Of a stretch of 18,841 bases of DNA, positions 1-7,226 are shown piece by piece; within the stretch, counting starts at the first letter, position 1, and each line of letters opens with the position of its first letter. This DNA is from Thermoplasmata archaeon. Lineage in GTDB: Archaea > Thermoplasmatota > Thermoplasmata > Thermoplasmatales > B87-G9. The notes under the pieces are model-generated. The model did not search any database. It was given only the letters and a program-made list of their open reading frames with translations, and was not told where the DNA came from. The stretch is from NCBI GenBank assembly GCA_003649695.1, contig QMSR01000005.1, forward strand, positions 1 to 18,841, written 5' to 3'. Made by a program: the position numbers and the translations under genes.

Positions 1-1020
1 GCCAGGGGTAGGCTTGCCGAGAAGCTCGAGCGTCTCGCAAGGATGGAGCACGGGCACGCCGCCTTCTGGGCCGCCTTCCTCGGCAGGAGGGGTGTGGACC
101 CCGCATCCCTCAAGGTCGTGGACCTAGGGACCAGGGTCAAGTTCGCCCTCATGAGGGTTCTTGGTATAGGCCTATCCATAAGGCTCCTGGAGCTCGGAGA
201 GAATGATGCCGTGGCCTTTTACTCCTCCCTCCTTGAGTCCGCCGAGGTCTCGGAGGAGGAGAGGGAGGGCATCAGGAGAATCCTCGAGGAGGAGCTCGTG
301 CACGAGCAGGAGCTAGCGGAGGAGGAGGGGGCCCTCAGGGGGTTCCTGGAACACGTCCGAGACGCGGTCCTGGGCATGAACGACGGTCTCGTGGAGGTGC
401 TCTCGGTCTCCATGGGACTTGCCGGGGCCTACGGGGAGCCCAGGAACGTCGCCCTTGGCGGCCTCATCGTGGGGATAGCAGGCGCCCTGTCGATGGGCAT
501 CGGGGCGTACGCCAGCGTCAAGGCCCAGAAGGAGGTCAGGGAGGGCACCCTACGCAGGATATCCCTGGCTGTGGTCCACGCCCCAACCCTCTTCGTCCGC
601 AGGCTGTCGGAGGCACTGAAGGGGATCCTCGGGGAAGAGGCCGAGGAGGCCGCCAGGAGGATGGCCCGGGACAGGGAGGCACTGAAGAGGGCCGTCCTCG
701 GCCAGCTCTACGGGATGCAGGAAGAGCCCCCGGAAAGGCCCGGTATCTCGGGGCTGTACACGGGACTCTTCTACGTCGCCGGAGCCGTCGTGCCCCTCAT
801 CCCCTACTTCCTGGGCCTGGGACTCAGGTACGCGGTCCCCCTCTCGCTCGCCTTCGCCGGAATCCTCCTTTCCTTCACGGCCACCATCATAGCGATACTC
901 GGGGGCCTGAGCATGAAGAGGAAGGTTGCCGAGCTCCTGCTGGCCGGCCTGGGTTCCGCCTTCCTCACCTTCGGCATAGGGAAGCTGGCATCCGCTCTGC
1001 TCGGCGTCCAGGTTACCTGA
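1..1020 (+). CDS. Ferritin-like/VIT1 fusion metal transporter (MbfA-like), 5' partial
   Basis: The frame is open from base 1, so the true start lies left of the window; the ATG at 43 is internal. Codons before it (ARGRLAEKLERLAR) continue the first ferritin-like helix. Counting from the 43 ATG, two ExxH diiron motifs are visible (E2-H5 and E84-H87), with a candidate bridging Glu at E50 or E53. After about residue 105 a VIT1/CCC1 transporter domain begins: NDGLVEVLSVSMGLAGA and GALSMGIGAYASVKAQ match the family's first two membrane helices, and about three more hydrophobic helices lie at 235-322. The known family MbfA has this architecture and moves Fe2+ or Mn2+ across the cytoplasmic membrane, with the ferritin-like part sampling cytoplasmic iron. 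The 3' end overlaps the convergent Lrp gene by 8 bases. Direction of transport and choice of metal are inferred. Confidence 0.85.
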   Translation, partial: ARGRLAEKLERLARMEHGHAAFWAAFLGRRGVDPASLKVVDLGTRVKFALMRVLGIGLSIRLLELGENDAVAFYSSLLESAEVSEEEREGIRRILEEELVHEQELAEEEGALRGFLEHVRDAVLGMNDGLVEVLSVSMGLAGAYGEPRNVALGGLIVGIAGALSMGIGAYASVKAQKEVREGTLRRISLAVVHAPTLFVRRLSEALKGILGEEAEEAARRMARDREALKRAVLGQLYGMQEEPPERPGISGLYTGLFYVAGAVVPLIPYFLGLGLRYAVPLSLAFAGILLSFTATIIAILGGLSMKRKVAELLLAGLGSAFLTFGIGKLASALLGVQVT

Positions 1021-1456
1021 GCTTTGGGTTCTCCTTCAGGATGTCCACGATGATCGCGGGTCTGACGCTCATGACGCCGTCCATGGAGGAAATCTCCCTG
1101 AGGACGGCGTAGAGCTCCTCCTGGTCCCTCGCCCATATCTCCGCTATCGCTGAGTGATCGCCCGATGTGTGCGCCAGGAATACCACCTGATCCATGGACT
1201 TCAGCGCCTCGAGGACCTCGAAGATCTTCTCGGGCCTTATGTCGATCCCCGTTATCGAGACCTCATTGAACCCCAACTTTCTGGGGTCCACCTTGACCGT
1301 GAAGCCCTTAATCACGCCCATGGCCATAAGTCTCTTTATCCTCTTCATTACAGCAACGTCGCTTATGCCCACCTTCTTCGCAATCCTGTTGTAGGTCTCC
1401 CTCCCGTTCTTATAAAGGACCTCCAGGATCTTTCTATCTTTCTCGTCAATCCTCAT
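1013..1456 (-). CDS. Lrp/AsnC family transcriptional regulator
   Basis: This 147-residue protein has the full Lrp/AsnC layout. An N-terminal winged HTH (about residues 3-60, beginning MRIDEKDRKILEVLYKNGRE, with recognition helix near ISDVAVMKRIKRL) is followed by a RAM effector domain (about 65-140, with HTSGDHSAIAEIWARD in the usual ligand-sensing turn). Such proteins form dimers or octamers and regulate amino-acid or energy metabolism genes; the ligand and targets cannot be read from sequence. The ATG at 1454-1456 lies inside the last codons of the upstream small CxxC gene (11-base overlap), with a GGTGGAGG ribosome site just before it, so the two are probably translationally coupled. Its 3' end overlaps the transporter gene tail-to-tail. 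Confidence 0.93.
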   Translation of the reverse strand: MRIDEKDRKILEVLYKNGRETYNRIAKKVGISDVAVMKRIKRLMAMGVIKGFTVKVDPRKLGFNEVSITGIDIRPEKIFEVLEALKSMDQVVFLAHTSGDHSAIAEIWARDQEELYAVLREISSMDGVMSVRPAIIVDILKENPKLR

Positions 1457-1721
1457 CCTCCACCACCTCGAACACCCCTACCCTCTCCTCCGACCCCGTC
1501 TCCAGGTACTCGATGAGCCTCACCCTAAGTCCAAGCTCTTCGAGGAAGTACGCGTAGTCCTCCACCCAGTCCCTGATGCCGCAGGTCCTGCAGAATGGAC
1601 CCTCAAACCTCACCCTAATCCTCCTTCCCTCCAACCCCAAAAGCTCCGCCCTGGACTCGGGCGACCTATATCTGTTGTAAATTTGAACACCCTTCTTTGC
1701 AATTTCTTCAAACTTCTCCAC
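1446..1721 (-). CDS. Small conserved-looking CxxC protein of unknown function
   Basis: About 91 residues from a GTG at 1721-1719 (VEKFEEIAKKG...). I prefer this start to a longer reading from 1805, because the extra 28 codons run through the AT-rich promoter and into the start of the divergent antiporter gene. A TATA-like stretch lies about 30 bases upstream, which fits a leaderless transcript. The protein has an N-terminal helix, then beta strands with the motif RFEGPFCRTCGIRDWVEDYA (one CxxC pair), then an acidic C-terminus. A single CxxC could be redox-active or bind a metal between two subunits. I do not recognise a named family, though similar short archaeal proteins with an FCRTCG motif seem familiar. 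Its 3' end overlaps the Lrp-like regulator, so a shared process is likely. Confidence 0.75.
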   Translation of the reverse strand: MEKFEEIAKKGVQIYNRYRSPESRAELLGLEGRRIRVRFEGPFCRTCGIRDWVEDYAYFLEELGLRVRLIEYLETGSEERVGVFEVVEDED

Positions 1722-1740
1722 CGTACATAGAATATCTAAC

Positions 1741-1760
1741 GAAGAAATTTTAAATTTTTG
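1741..1760. promoter_or_regulatory. Shared AT-rich promoter of CxxC/Lrp operon and antiporter gene
   Basis: A near-palindromic A/T block (AAATTTTAAATTTTT at 1745-1759) sits between divergent starts at 1721 and 1788. On the minus strand it is about 30 bases from the GTG of the CxxC gene, and on the plus strand about 35 bases from the antiporter ATG. It can serve as a TATA element in both directions, so the two operons probably compete for or share polymerase. The assignment is based on position and composition only. Confidence 0.55.
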
Positions 1761-1787
1761 CCAAAAAATTAAGACAAGGTAGTTAGC

Positions 1788-2900
1788 ATGTCTAACTGGT
1801 TTCAACTCTTTATCCTCCTCTCCATATTCATCCTGGGCGCCAGGGCCCTGGAGAGGGTCGTATCCAGGGTGGGTCTTCCGGGCATTCTCGGTGAGCTCTT
1901 GTTCGGAGTCGCCCTAGGCGCCTTCGTGGCCGTGCCCGAGGGGGAGGTCGTCCACTTCCTAACCTATATGGGGGCGATAGCCTTCACCTTCATCCTGGGC
2001 TTGGAGACGGACGTCGACGCCCTCCTCCACGCGAGGAGGGAAACGGCCGTTTCCGCCGCCTCCCTGGCCCTCGTCCTGGCTCCCTCGTACCTCGCCCTCC
2101 GTGGCATGGGGGTGAATCTCAGGACGTCCCTCCTGACGCTTGCGGCCATCTCGAGCACTTGTATCTCGGCCAGCCTTGGGGACCTGGTTACCATGGGCCT
2201 CCACTCGGGCCCGGCCTGGTCCCTGCACAGGGCCTCGGCGGTCCTGGATGAGCTCGTGGCGCTGGCCCTCATAATCCTCGCCCTCGGATCCTGGCCTGGG
2301 GCCGTCCTGGACGTGAGCCTATTCCTAGTCCTTTCCATCACGCTCGGCCACCTCTCCGAGAGGGGCCTAAACAGATTCTTCAAGGAGCACCCCTACCACC
2401 TCAGGTGGTTGGAGGGGCTCCTGATAGGGGTCCTGATGCTCTTCGCCGCTCTGGGCGATCTCTTCCTAGGGTCCGCCGTGGAGGCCTCCTTCATCCTCGG
2501 CCTCATCCTCGGGAGGGGCGGAATCCACGACCAGTTCGTTGAAGATGTCGAATTCACAGCATACTCCTTCTTCGTCCCCATCCTAACGGTATACCTGGGG
2601 ACGACCCTGTTCTCCTCCTGGAGCTTGGGCCCCATCCTCTGGACACTCCTGATCGCCTCCGTCCTCGGACGGCCCATAGCTACGATGGCCCTCTCCAGGG
2701 CCTCGGGCTACGGCCCGAGGGAGTCTCTCCTGCTGGGCATTGCCGATATGCCCCACCTGGAGGTGCCCCTCATAGCCCTCTGGGTACACCTCCACGCCCT
2801 CGGGCACCATGGGGAGTTCGCCACGGCAGTGATCCTGACCGTGGTGCTCAGCACGACGATAGGGGTGCTCTCGCTGAGGATCCTCCAAAACAGGGTTTAA
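1788..2900 (+). CDS. CPA2-type cation/proton antiporter (Kef/NapA-like)
   Basis: This 370-residue protein is almost entirely hydrophobic, with about 11-13 membrane helices. CPA2 features are visible: GLPGILGELLFGVALG in helix 1-2, FILGLETDVDALL (the family GLE-D motif) near residues 68-80, SSTCISASLGDL near 122-132, and a helix carrying LDE at D154-E155 where CPA2 proteins usually carry the ion-binding DD pair. No C-terminal RCK/TrkA-N domain follows, so this is a membrane-only exchanger, probably Na+/H+ or K+/H+ across the cytoplasmic membrane. The ATG at 1788 has a weak AAGGT ribosome site about eight bases upstream. A winged-helix gene follows after 21 bases and may be cotranscribed. The substrate ion is inferred. 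Confidence 0.87.
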   Translation: MSNWFQLFILLSIFILGARALERVVSRVGLPGILGELLFGVALGAFVAVPEGEVVHFLTYMGAIAFTFILGLETDVDALLHARRETAVSAASLALVLAPSYLALRGMGVNLRTSLLTLAAISSTCISASLGDLVTMGLHSGPAWSLHRASAVLDELVALALIILALGSWPGAVLDVSLFLVLSITLGHLSERGLNRFFKEHPYHLRWLEGLLIGVLMLFAALGDLFLGSAVEASFILGLILGRGGIHDQFVEDVEFTAYSFFVPILTVYLGTTLFSSWSLGPILWTLLIASVLGRPIATMALSRASGYGPRESLLLGIADMPHLEVPLIALWVHLHALGHHGEFATAVILTVVLSTTIGVLSLRILQNRV

Positions 2901-2921
2901 AGGGCGGGTGGATGGACTTGC

Positions 2922-3212
2922 GTGAGGATCAGCGCCAGGTCAAAGGTCGGCAGGATACTCAAGGCAATTCAGGATAACTACCCTATATCGGTCTCTGAGC
3001 TGTCTAAGCTCCTGGGCATGGGGGAGAGGGAGCTGAAATCCATCCTGAACGAGCTCGAAAAGAGGGGGATAATCGGTCTGGACGTGCTCCCCGACAAGGC
3101 ATACCCGAGGATCCTCGTGCCGCTGAGCTTCTACGAGGCCTCCGAGGAGCAGAGGAGGTTCGTGAAGAGGAGGAAGAGGAAGAAGGTCAGGGAGCTCCCC
3201 GGGTACCTCTGA
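2922..3212 (+). CDS. Small winged-helix DNA-binding protein
   Basis: This 96-residue protein starts at GTG 2922 with a GGTGG ribosome site about 10 bases upstream. Residues about 10-60 read as a winged HTH: ILKAIQDNYPISVSELSKLL, then MGERELKSILNELEKRGIIG as positioning and recognition helices, then a short wing. A basic tail (KRRKRKK) near the C-terminus would suit DNA or RNA contact. It resembles MarR/TrmB-like archaeal regulators, but no specific family is recognised. It follows the antiporter by 21 bases on the same strand, so it may be cotranscribed with or regulate that gene. Its 3' end overlaps the convergent XdhC-like gene by 26 bases. Confidence 0.75.
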   Translation: MRISARSKVGRILKAIQDNYPISVSELSKLLGMGERELKSILNELEKRGIIGLDVLPDKAYPRILVPLSFYEASEEQRRFVKRRKRKKVRELPGYL

Positions 3213-3969
3213 AGACGGAGACGATCTCCGCCAGCACGGCCAGCGCAACCTCCTCCGGGGTCCTGGCCCCTATGTCGAGCCCCATGGGGGCCCTGATGCT
3301 GTCCAGCGCCTCCCTAGGCACGCCCTTCTTCGACAGCCTCCCCTTTATGAGGGCTGCCTTAGAGCGGCTGCTCAGCCATCCTTTGTAGGACGCCTCCATC
3401 CTAGCCACGGCCTCCACCGCGACGCTGTCCCTCTCCTCGTCCCCGAAGGTGATGACGATGGCGTCCGTTGGCCTGAGCTCAATCTTCCTAAGAAGCTCGG
3501 GCAGGGAGCCCACGAATACCCCCTTCGCGAAGGACAGATCCCTCCTCTCCACGGCCCTGGGGTCCGTCTCGTAGACGTACACGTCCATTCCCAGGAAGTG
3601 GGCAAGCCTGGCGATGGCGTAGCCCACGTGACCGGCCCCCAGGACGTGTATCCTCCAGGGCGGGAATACGGGGTTCAGGTGCACGGCCACCTCACCACCG
3701 CAGACCATTCCCGTGGGAATGTACCCCGGCGGGGGCTCCCCCGGCTTCAGCCAGAATCTGAGGATCCTCGGCTTCCCCGATTTCAGGGCCTCCAGGCACT
3801 CCGCTATCACCCTCTCCTCTATGTAGCCGCCCCCCAGGTTCCCGACGGCGCCGCTCCTGGAGACTGCGATCATCCAGCCCTCCCTTACGGCGGCCGACCC
3901 CTTCTTCTCCACGACGGTTGCCAGGCATACGGGCTCCCCCTCCGCCAGCCTCGAGGCCGCCCAGGCCAC
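3187..3969 (-). CDS. XdhC/CoxF-like molybdenum hydroxylase maturation factor
   Basis: About 260 residues from a GTG at 3969; a TTG at 4026 would add 19 low-complexity residues read inside the upstream AMP phosphorylase gene, so I judge it less likely. The N-terminal XdhC_CoxI domain contains LATVVEKKGSAAVREGWMIA, GNLGGGYIEE and MVCGGEV. A Rossmann XdhC_C domain follows with HVLGAGHVGYAIARLA and the family ending APMGLDIGARTPEEVALAVL. XdhC proteins bind molybdenum cofactor, support its sulfuration and hand it to xanthine or CO dehydrogenase family enzymes. The usual GS.PRRPG loop is changed to GSAAVREG. No molybdenum enzyme is nearby. The gene lies 22 bases after AMP phosphorylase on the same strand, so it may ride on that transcript. 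Confidence 0.88.
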   Translation of the reverse strand: MAWAASRLAEGEPVCLATVVEKKGSAAVREGWMIAVSRSGAVGNLGGGYIEERVIAECLEALKSGKPRILRFWLKPGEPPPGYIPTGMVCGGEVAVHLNPVFPPWRIHVLGAGHVGYAIARLAHFLGMDVYVYETDPRAVERRDLSFAKGVFVGSLPELLRKIELRPTDAIVITFGDEERDSVAVEAVARMEASYKGWLSSRSKAALIKGRLSKKGVPREALDSIRAPMGLDIGARTPEEVALAVLAEIVSVFRGTRGAP

Positions 3970-3991
3970 GGTCCCGCTGGGAGGGGCCTCC

Positions 3992-5515
3992 TCAGCCCTC
4001 CTCGTGGTAGGACGGGATCCTCTCAAGGATCATCCCCTCTATCTTGTGCGGCATTAACCTCCTAGCGGCCCTCAGGGCCATCTCCAGCCTCTCCTTGCTG
4101 CTGCTGTAGATCGTGAACAGTACATCGCCCTTCTCGACCCTGTCCCCCTTCTTCTTGTTCAGCCAGATGCCGGCCCCCTTGTCCCTCGGGCTCCCCGCTA
4201 TCCTGGCTATCCTGACCAGGGCCTTGTTGCTGAGCCTGCCGACGTAGCCGTCCTCCATGGAGGTCACGTCCTCGTGGTACTTGCCCACGGGGACCTCCTC
4301 GCTGCTCTCTATCCCCCTGCTCCCCTGGGCCTCGATGATCTCGAGGAACTTCTCCCTCGACCTCCCGGACCTCAGGATCTCCTTGGCGACGGCCTTTCCC
4401 TCGCCCCTCCTCGCCTTGCCCCCGAGCTCCAGCAGGATGCCCGCTATCGCGGTGCTCTTCTCTATCAGCGAGGACGAGACCGGCTTCCCCTCCAGCGCCA
4501 TCAGGGCCTCCTTCGCCTCCAGGGCCGGCCCTATCGCCCTGCCCACTGGCTGCCCGCCGTAGGTTATAGCAACGTCCACCATCATGCCCAGCCTCTCACC
4601 GAGCTCGATGAAGTCCCTCGCCAGCTTCCGGGCCTCGGCGTAGTTCTCAACCTTAGCCTCCTCCCCCATGGGGATGTCTATGACCACCACGTTCGCGCCC
4701 ATGGCCTTCTTCTTCGCCATCACGGAGGCCAGGAGCTGCGGCCTCGGATCGATGCCCAATGGGTACTCGACCCTGATGATCTTGTCGTCGGCGGGGGCGA
4801 GGTTTACTGCCCCTCCCCACGCAAGGGTCGCCCCAACCGTCTCCACGATCTCCTTGATCTTCTCCAGCGAGAGGTCGACCCTGGCCAGGACCTCCATCAC
4901 GTCGGCCGTCCCCGCGGCGCTGGAGATGGCCCTGCTGGAGGTCTTGGGGATCCTCAGCCCCGCGGCGGCGGCGGTGGGAACCGCAATGAGCGCATACTTG
5001 TTCCCGGGAACGCCCCCGATGGAGTGGACGTCGAAGATCTCCCCCTCGAAGTCCAGGGTGTCCCCGGTCTTCACCATCGCCTCCGTGAGCCACGCGATCT
5101 CGTCCATGTCCATGCCCATGGTCTGCACCGAGACCACGTAGGCCGTCAGCTCGACGTCCGTGAGGTTGTCGTCGACGATGTCCCTGACGAGCTCGAATAT
5201 CTCCTCCCTGCCAAGCTTCTCTCCCCTCATCTTCTTCTTGATCACGTCTATGGAGGCGGGCCTCTCGGCGTGCGCGATGCGCACGGTGTCCCCTGGCTTG
5301 AGGCCCATCTCCTCCATCGAAGATGCGAAAATCCCTATCTCCCCCCTGGAGACGAACGTGCTCGATAGATGCACGATAACGGTCCTCGCCCTTGGCCCGA
5401 GGAAGAGGCGGACCCTGTCGCCCGCATTCAGGCCCCTCTCAACGGCATCCTCCCTGTTCATGATGATCGAGTTCTCCCCTATCTCCAGGTCCACCTTCTT
5501 CACCCTAAACTCCAT
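3992..5515 (-). CDS. deoA: AMP phosphorylase
   Basis: This 507-residue protein matches the archaeal AMP phosphorylase family in length and layout. An N-terminal extension (about residues 1-85, beta-rich) is followed by the thymidine-phosphorylase-type helical domain, the phosphate- and nucleotide-binding core (HSIGGVPGNKYALIAVPTAA, LRIPKTSSRAISSAAGTADV, TLAWGGAVNLAPADD) and a C-terminal alpha/beta domain (GAGIWLNKKKGDRVEKGDVL). The enzyme converts AMP (also CMP or UMP) and phosphate to the free base and ribose 1,5-bisphosphate in the cytoplasm. Ribose-1,5-bisphosphate isomerase, the next enzyme of the pathway, is encoded 758 bases upstream on the same strand. A strong TATA element about 27 bases upstream suggests leaderless transcription from the ATG at 5515. 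Confidence 0.96.
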   Translation of the reverse strand: MEFRVKKVDLEIGENSIIMNREDAVERGLNAGDRVRLFLGPRARTVIVHLSSTFVSRGEIGIFASSMEEMGLKPGDTVRIAHAERPASIDVIKKKMRGEKLGREEIFELVRDIVDDNLTDVELTAYVVSVQTMGMDMDEIAWLTEAMVKTGDTLDFEGEIFDVHSIGGVPGNKYALIAVPTAAAAGLRIPKTSSRAISSAAGTADVMEVLARVDLSLEKIKEIVETVGATLAWGGAVNLAPADDKIIRVEYPLGIDPRPQLLASVMAKKKAMGANVVVIDIPMGEEAKVENYAEARKLARDFIELGERLGMMVDVAITYGGQPVGRAIGPALEAKEALMALEGKPVSSSLIEKSTAIAGILLELGGKARRGEGKAVAKEILRSGRSREKFLEIIEAQGSRGIESSEEVPVGKYHEDVTSMEDGYVGRLSNKALVRIARIAGSPRDKGAGIWLNKKKGDRVEKGDVLFTIYSSSKERLEMALRAARRLMPHKIEGMILERIPSYHEEG

Positions 5516-5536
5516 GACCCGAAAATAGGAGCTAGT

Positions 5537-5548
5537 AAATATAAAAGG
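5537..5548 (-). promoter_or_regulatory. TATA box of AMP phosphorylase gene
   Basis: On the minus strand this reads CCTTTTATATTT, preceded by TTT, a fair BRE/TATA element. Its centre is about 27 bases before the ATG at 5515, so transcription should begin at or within a few bases of the start codon. Confidence 0.7.
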
Positions 5549-5567
5549 AAATCTTTTATTGATAAAT

Positions 5568-5578
5568 AAATATAAAAG
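5568..5578 (-). promoter_or_regulatory. Second TATA-like repeat upstream of AMP phosphorylase
   Basis: The 11-base sequence AAATATAAAAG at 5537-5547 recurs exactly here, 31 bases further upstream. On the minus strand it is a second CTTTTATATTT element, placed between the end of the DUF996-like gene and the main promoter. It could be a distal promoter, a regulator or TBP site, or T-rich terminator sequence for the upstream gene. Confidence 0.4.
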
Positions 5579-5586
5579 TGTTTAAT

Positions 5587-6207
5587 TTAGGAGGGTTCTA
5601 TGGGTTCAGGCTGGGGGGTTTCCGTAATTTCGGGGGCTGGCGGAGGTCCCGTGCCGGGGGCCGGGGCTGGCGGTGTCCCGGGTGCAGTATATTTGGAGGG
5701 GTCTATGGAGAAGAAGGCGACCGTAGACAAGATCCACGCTACTAGGATGATTATTGCTCCCACGAGGACGATGATCAGTATGGACCCTATCAGGTATAGG
5801 AGTCCGGCCGTGCCGAAGAGGCTAATGCCCGTCAGCTGGGCGATCTCGTCGTAGCTCTTTTTCATGAAGATCGCAGAGAGGACGTAGAAGACGAGAAGAA
5901 CCACGAGAGCCAACAAGAGAAGGCCTAAGATCTTTCCTATGCTGAAGCCCGCACCGATGCTCAAAATGCCTGTTATCGCAAATACTGCGGCAGCCACATA
6001 TCCTATGATGCCGAAGATTATGGCGTAGAGGGCATTCTTAAACACGCTTTCCCTGCCAAAGAAGTCAGCAATGTTCTTGATTCCGATGAGGAGGAGGACC
6101 ATTCCAACGATGCCGAGGATGTAGCCGGCCTTAGGAACGACGCTTAGAACCAACAGTAAGGATCCAATACCACCCATTATCTTTGCCTGATTTAGATCGC
6201 CTGTCAT
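5587..6207 (-). CDS. DUF996-like multi-pass membrane protein
   Basis: About 206 residues from the ATG at 6207, chosen because MTGDLNQAKIMGGIGSLLLV is the typical family beginning and a TATA element lies 27 bases upstream; an in-frame start at 6276 would read through that promoter. Five hydrophobic stretches are visible, including LGIVGMVLLLIGIKNIADFF, an early hallmark of archaeal DUF996 proteins, and a long final helix ending near STVAFFSIDP. The tail is a Pro/Ala/Gly/Thr-rich segment of about 35 residues (APGTPPAPAPGTGPPP and on), probably a disordered extension. DUF996 has no known function. It sits between ribose-1,5-bisphosphate isomerase and AMP phosphorylase on the same strand but has its own promoter, so a link to that pathway is not established. 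Confidence 0.8.
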   Translation of the reverse strand: MTGDLNQAKIMGGIGSLLLVLSVVPKAGYILGIVGMVLLLIGIKNIADFFGRESVFKNALYAIIFGIIGYVAAAVFAITGILSIGAGFSIGKILGLLLLALVVLLVFYVLSAIFMKKSYDEIAQLTGISLFGTAGLLYLIGSILIIVLVGAIIILVAWILSTVAFFSIDPSKYTAPGTPPAPAPGTGPPPAPEITETPQPEPIEPS

Positions 6208-6228
6208 TATTTTGTAAAAGGAAAACGG

Positions 6229-6239
6229 GCTTAAAAACT
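6229..6239 (-). promoter_or_regulatory. TATA box of DUF996-like gene
   Basis: The minus strand reads GTTTTTAAGCC in the 65-base gap between the isomerase stop and the ATG at 6207. Its centre is 27 bases from that ATG, which supports the shorter start and a leaderless message. Confidence 0.6.
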
Positions 6240-6272
6240 TAATTTCGCAGCATGTCGAAGATATATCGAAAA

Positions 6273-7226
6273 TCAATGATTCGCGAACCTCTGGATCTTG
6301 GCTAAGGGGTCCTGGTGCATGGAGCCGAAGAGTTCCTTGATGATGTCGTAGGCCATGTGCGGCGATATGACGCCCATTTCCGTCACTATGGCGTCTATGT
6401 ACTCGGGCGGTGTGGCGTCGAAGACAGGGTTCCTGATCCTGACTCCTGGGAAGTCCTCCGGATTAGCCACCTCCCTGGGGTCCCTCTCCTCTATCTCAAC
6501 CAGCTTCCCGATCATGGTCTCGGGTGAGAACTTGTAGGTCTCGGCGGCCACAAGGAACGGTACCCTGGCCTCGTTCGCCGCCAGCGCAATCTGGCTCGTC
6601 CCTATCTTGTTGATCACCGCCCCGTTGGAGGCAACGGTGTCCGCGCCCACGACGACTACGTCCACCTCCTTCATGAAGTACCTGACCGCGGAGTCTATGA
6701 TCATGGTCACCGGGACGCCCTTCGAGGCGAGAGTCCTAGCGGTTATGTGCCCCTGGAAGGCGGGCCTGGTCTCCGTGTTGATCACCATCTCCACCCGCCC
6801 CTGCTCCCAGGCGTGGAGGATCACCGATATGGCGGCCTGGGAATTGCAGTGGGTCATGACCACAGACCCCTTGGGAATCCTGCCCGATCCTATCCTCCCA
6901 ATCCTCTCCACGGCCTCCCTCGACACCCTGATGAACTCCTCCGCGGCCCTCACCACCGAGTCCCTAAGGGACTCCAGGTCATCCCCCTGCATCCTCATGA
7001 GAACGTATCTGAGGGCGTTCCTTAGGGAGACCGCGGTCGGCCTCGTGTCCAGGAGGACCGCGGCCGCCCTATACATGTGCTCCTCGAACCCCGAAGCGGG
7101 GCCGGCGTAGGACAGGGCCTCGTCCCTGAGCGCGCCTGCGACCGCCCTGCCTATCCTGCCGGCCCCCCTAATTTCCATTCTCCTTATCTTTTCCGCTACT
7201 ACCCTCGCCGGTCCCAACTCCACCAC
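6273..7226 (-). CDS. Ribose-1,5-bisphosphate isomerase
   Basis: This 317-residue protein belongs to the eIF2B-alpha/MtnA superfamily and matches the archaeal ribose-1,5-bisphosphate isomerase subgroup. MEIRGAGRIGRAVAGAL, ETRPAFQGHITARTLA, NGAVINKIGTSQIALAA and AAETYKFSPETM resemble the Thermococcus enzyme. Catalytic Cys (C127 in MTHCNSQAAIS) and Asp (D195 in VVGADTVASNG) are both present. The enzyme isomerises ribose 1,5-bisphosphate, made by AMP phosphorylase, to ribulose 1,5-bisphosphate for type III RuBisCO. I use the GTG at 7226, which puts 16 residues before MEIRGAG as in known homologues. Its 5' end overlaps the coiled-coil gene by 59 bases on the same strand, so translation may be coupled. 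Confidence 0.94.
   Translation of the reverse strand: MVELGPARVVAEKIRRMEIRGAGRIGRAVAGALRDEALSYAGPASGFEEHMYRAAAVLLDTRPTAVSLRNALRYVLMRMQGDDLESLRDSVVRAAEEFIRVSREAVERIGRIGSGRIPKGSVVMTHCNSQAAISVILHAWEQGRVEMVINTETRPAFQGHITARTLASKGVPVTMIIDSAVRYFMKEVDVVVVGADTVASNGAVINKIGTSQIALAANEARVPFLVAAETYKFSPETMIGKLVEIEERDPREVANPEDFPGVRIRNPVFDATPPEYIDAIVTEMGVISPHMAYDIIKELFGSMHQDPLAKIQRFANH

Noticed and set aside
3970..4026. TTG start for the XdhC-like gene
   Set aside because: The added residues are Arg/Thr/Pro-rich and read within the AMP phosphorylase end; the GTG at 3969 gives the normal family beginning. Not fully excluded.
4274..5368. Long plus-strand open frame (364 codons) opposite AMP phosphorylase
   Set aside because: It is antisense to a clearly recognised gene, has low-complexity Pro/Leu/Arg/His composition and no family motif; it is a GC-rich shadow.
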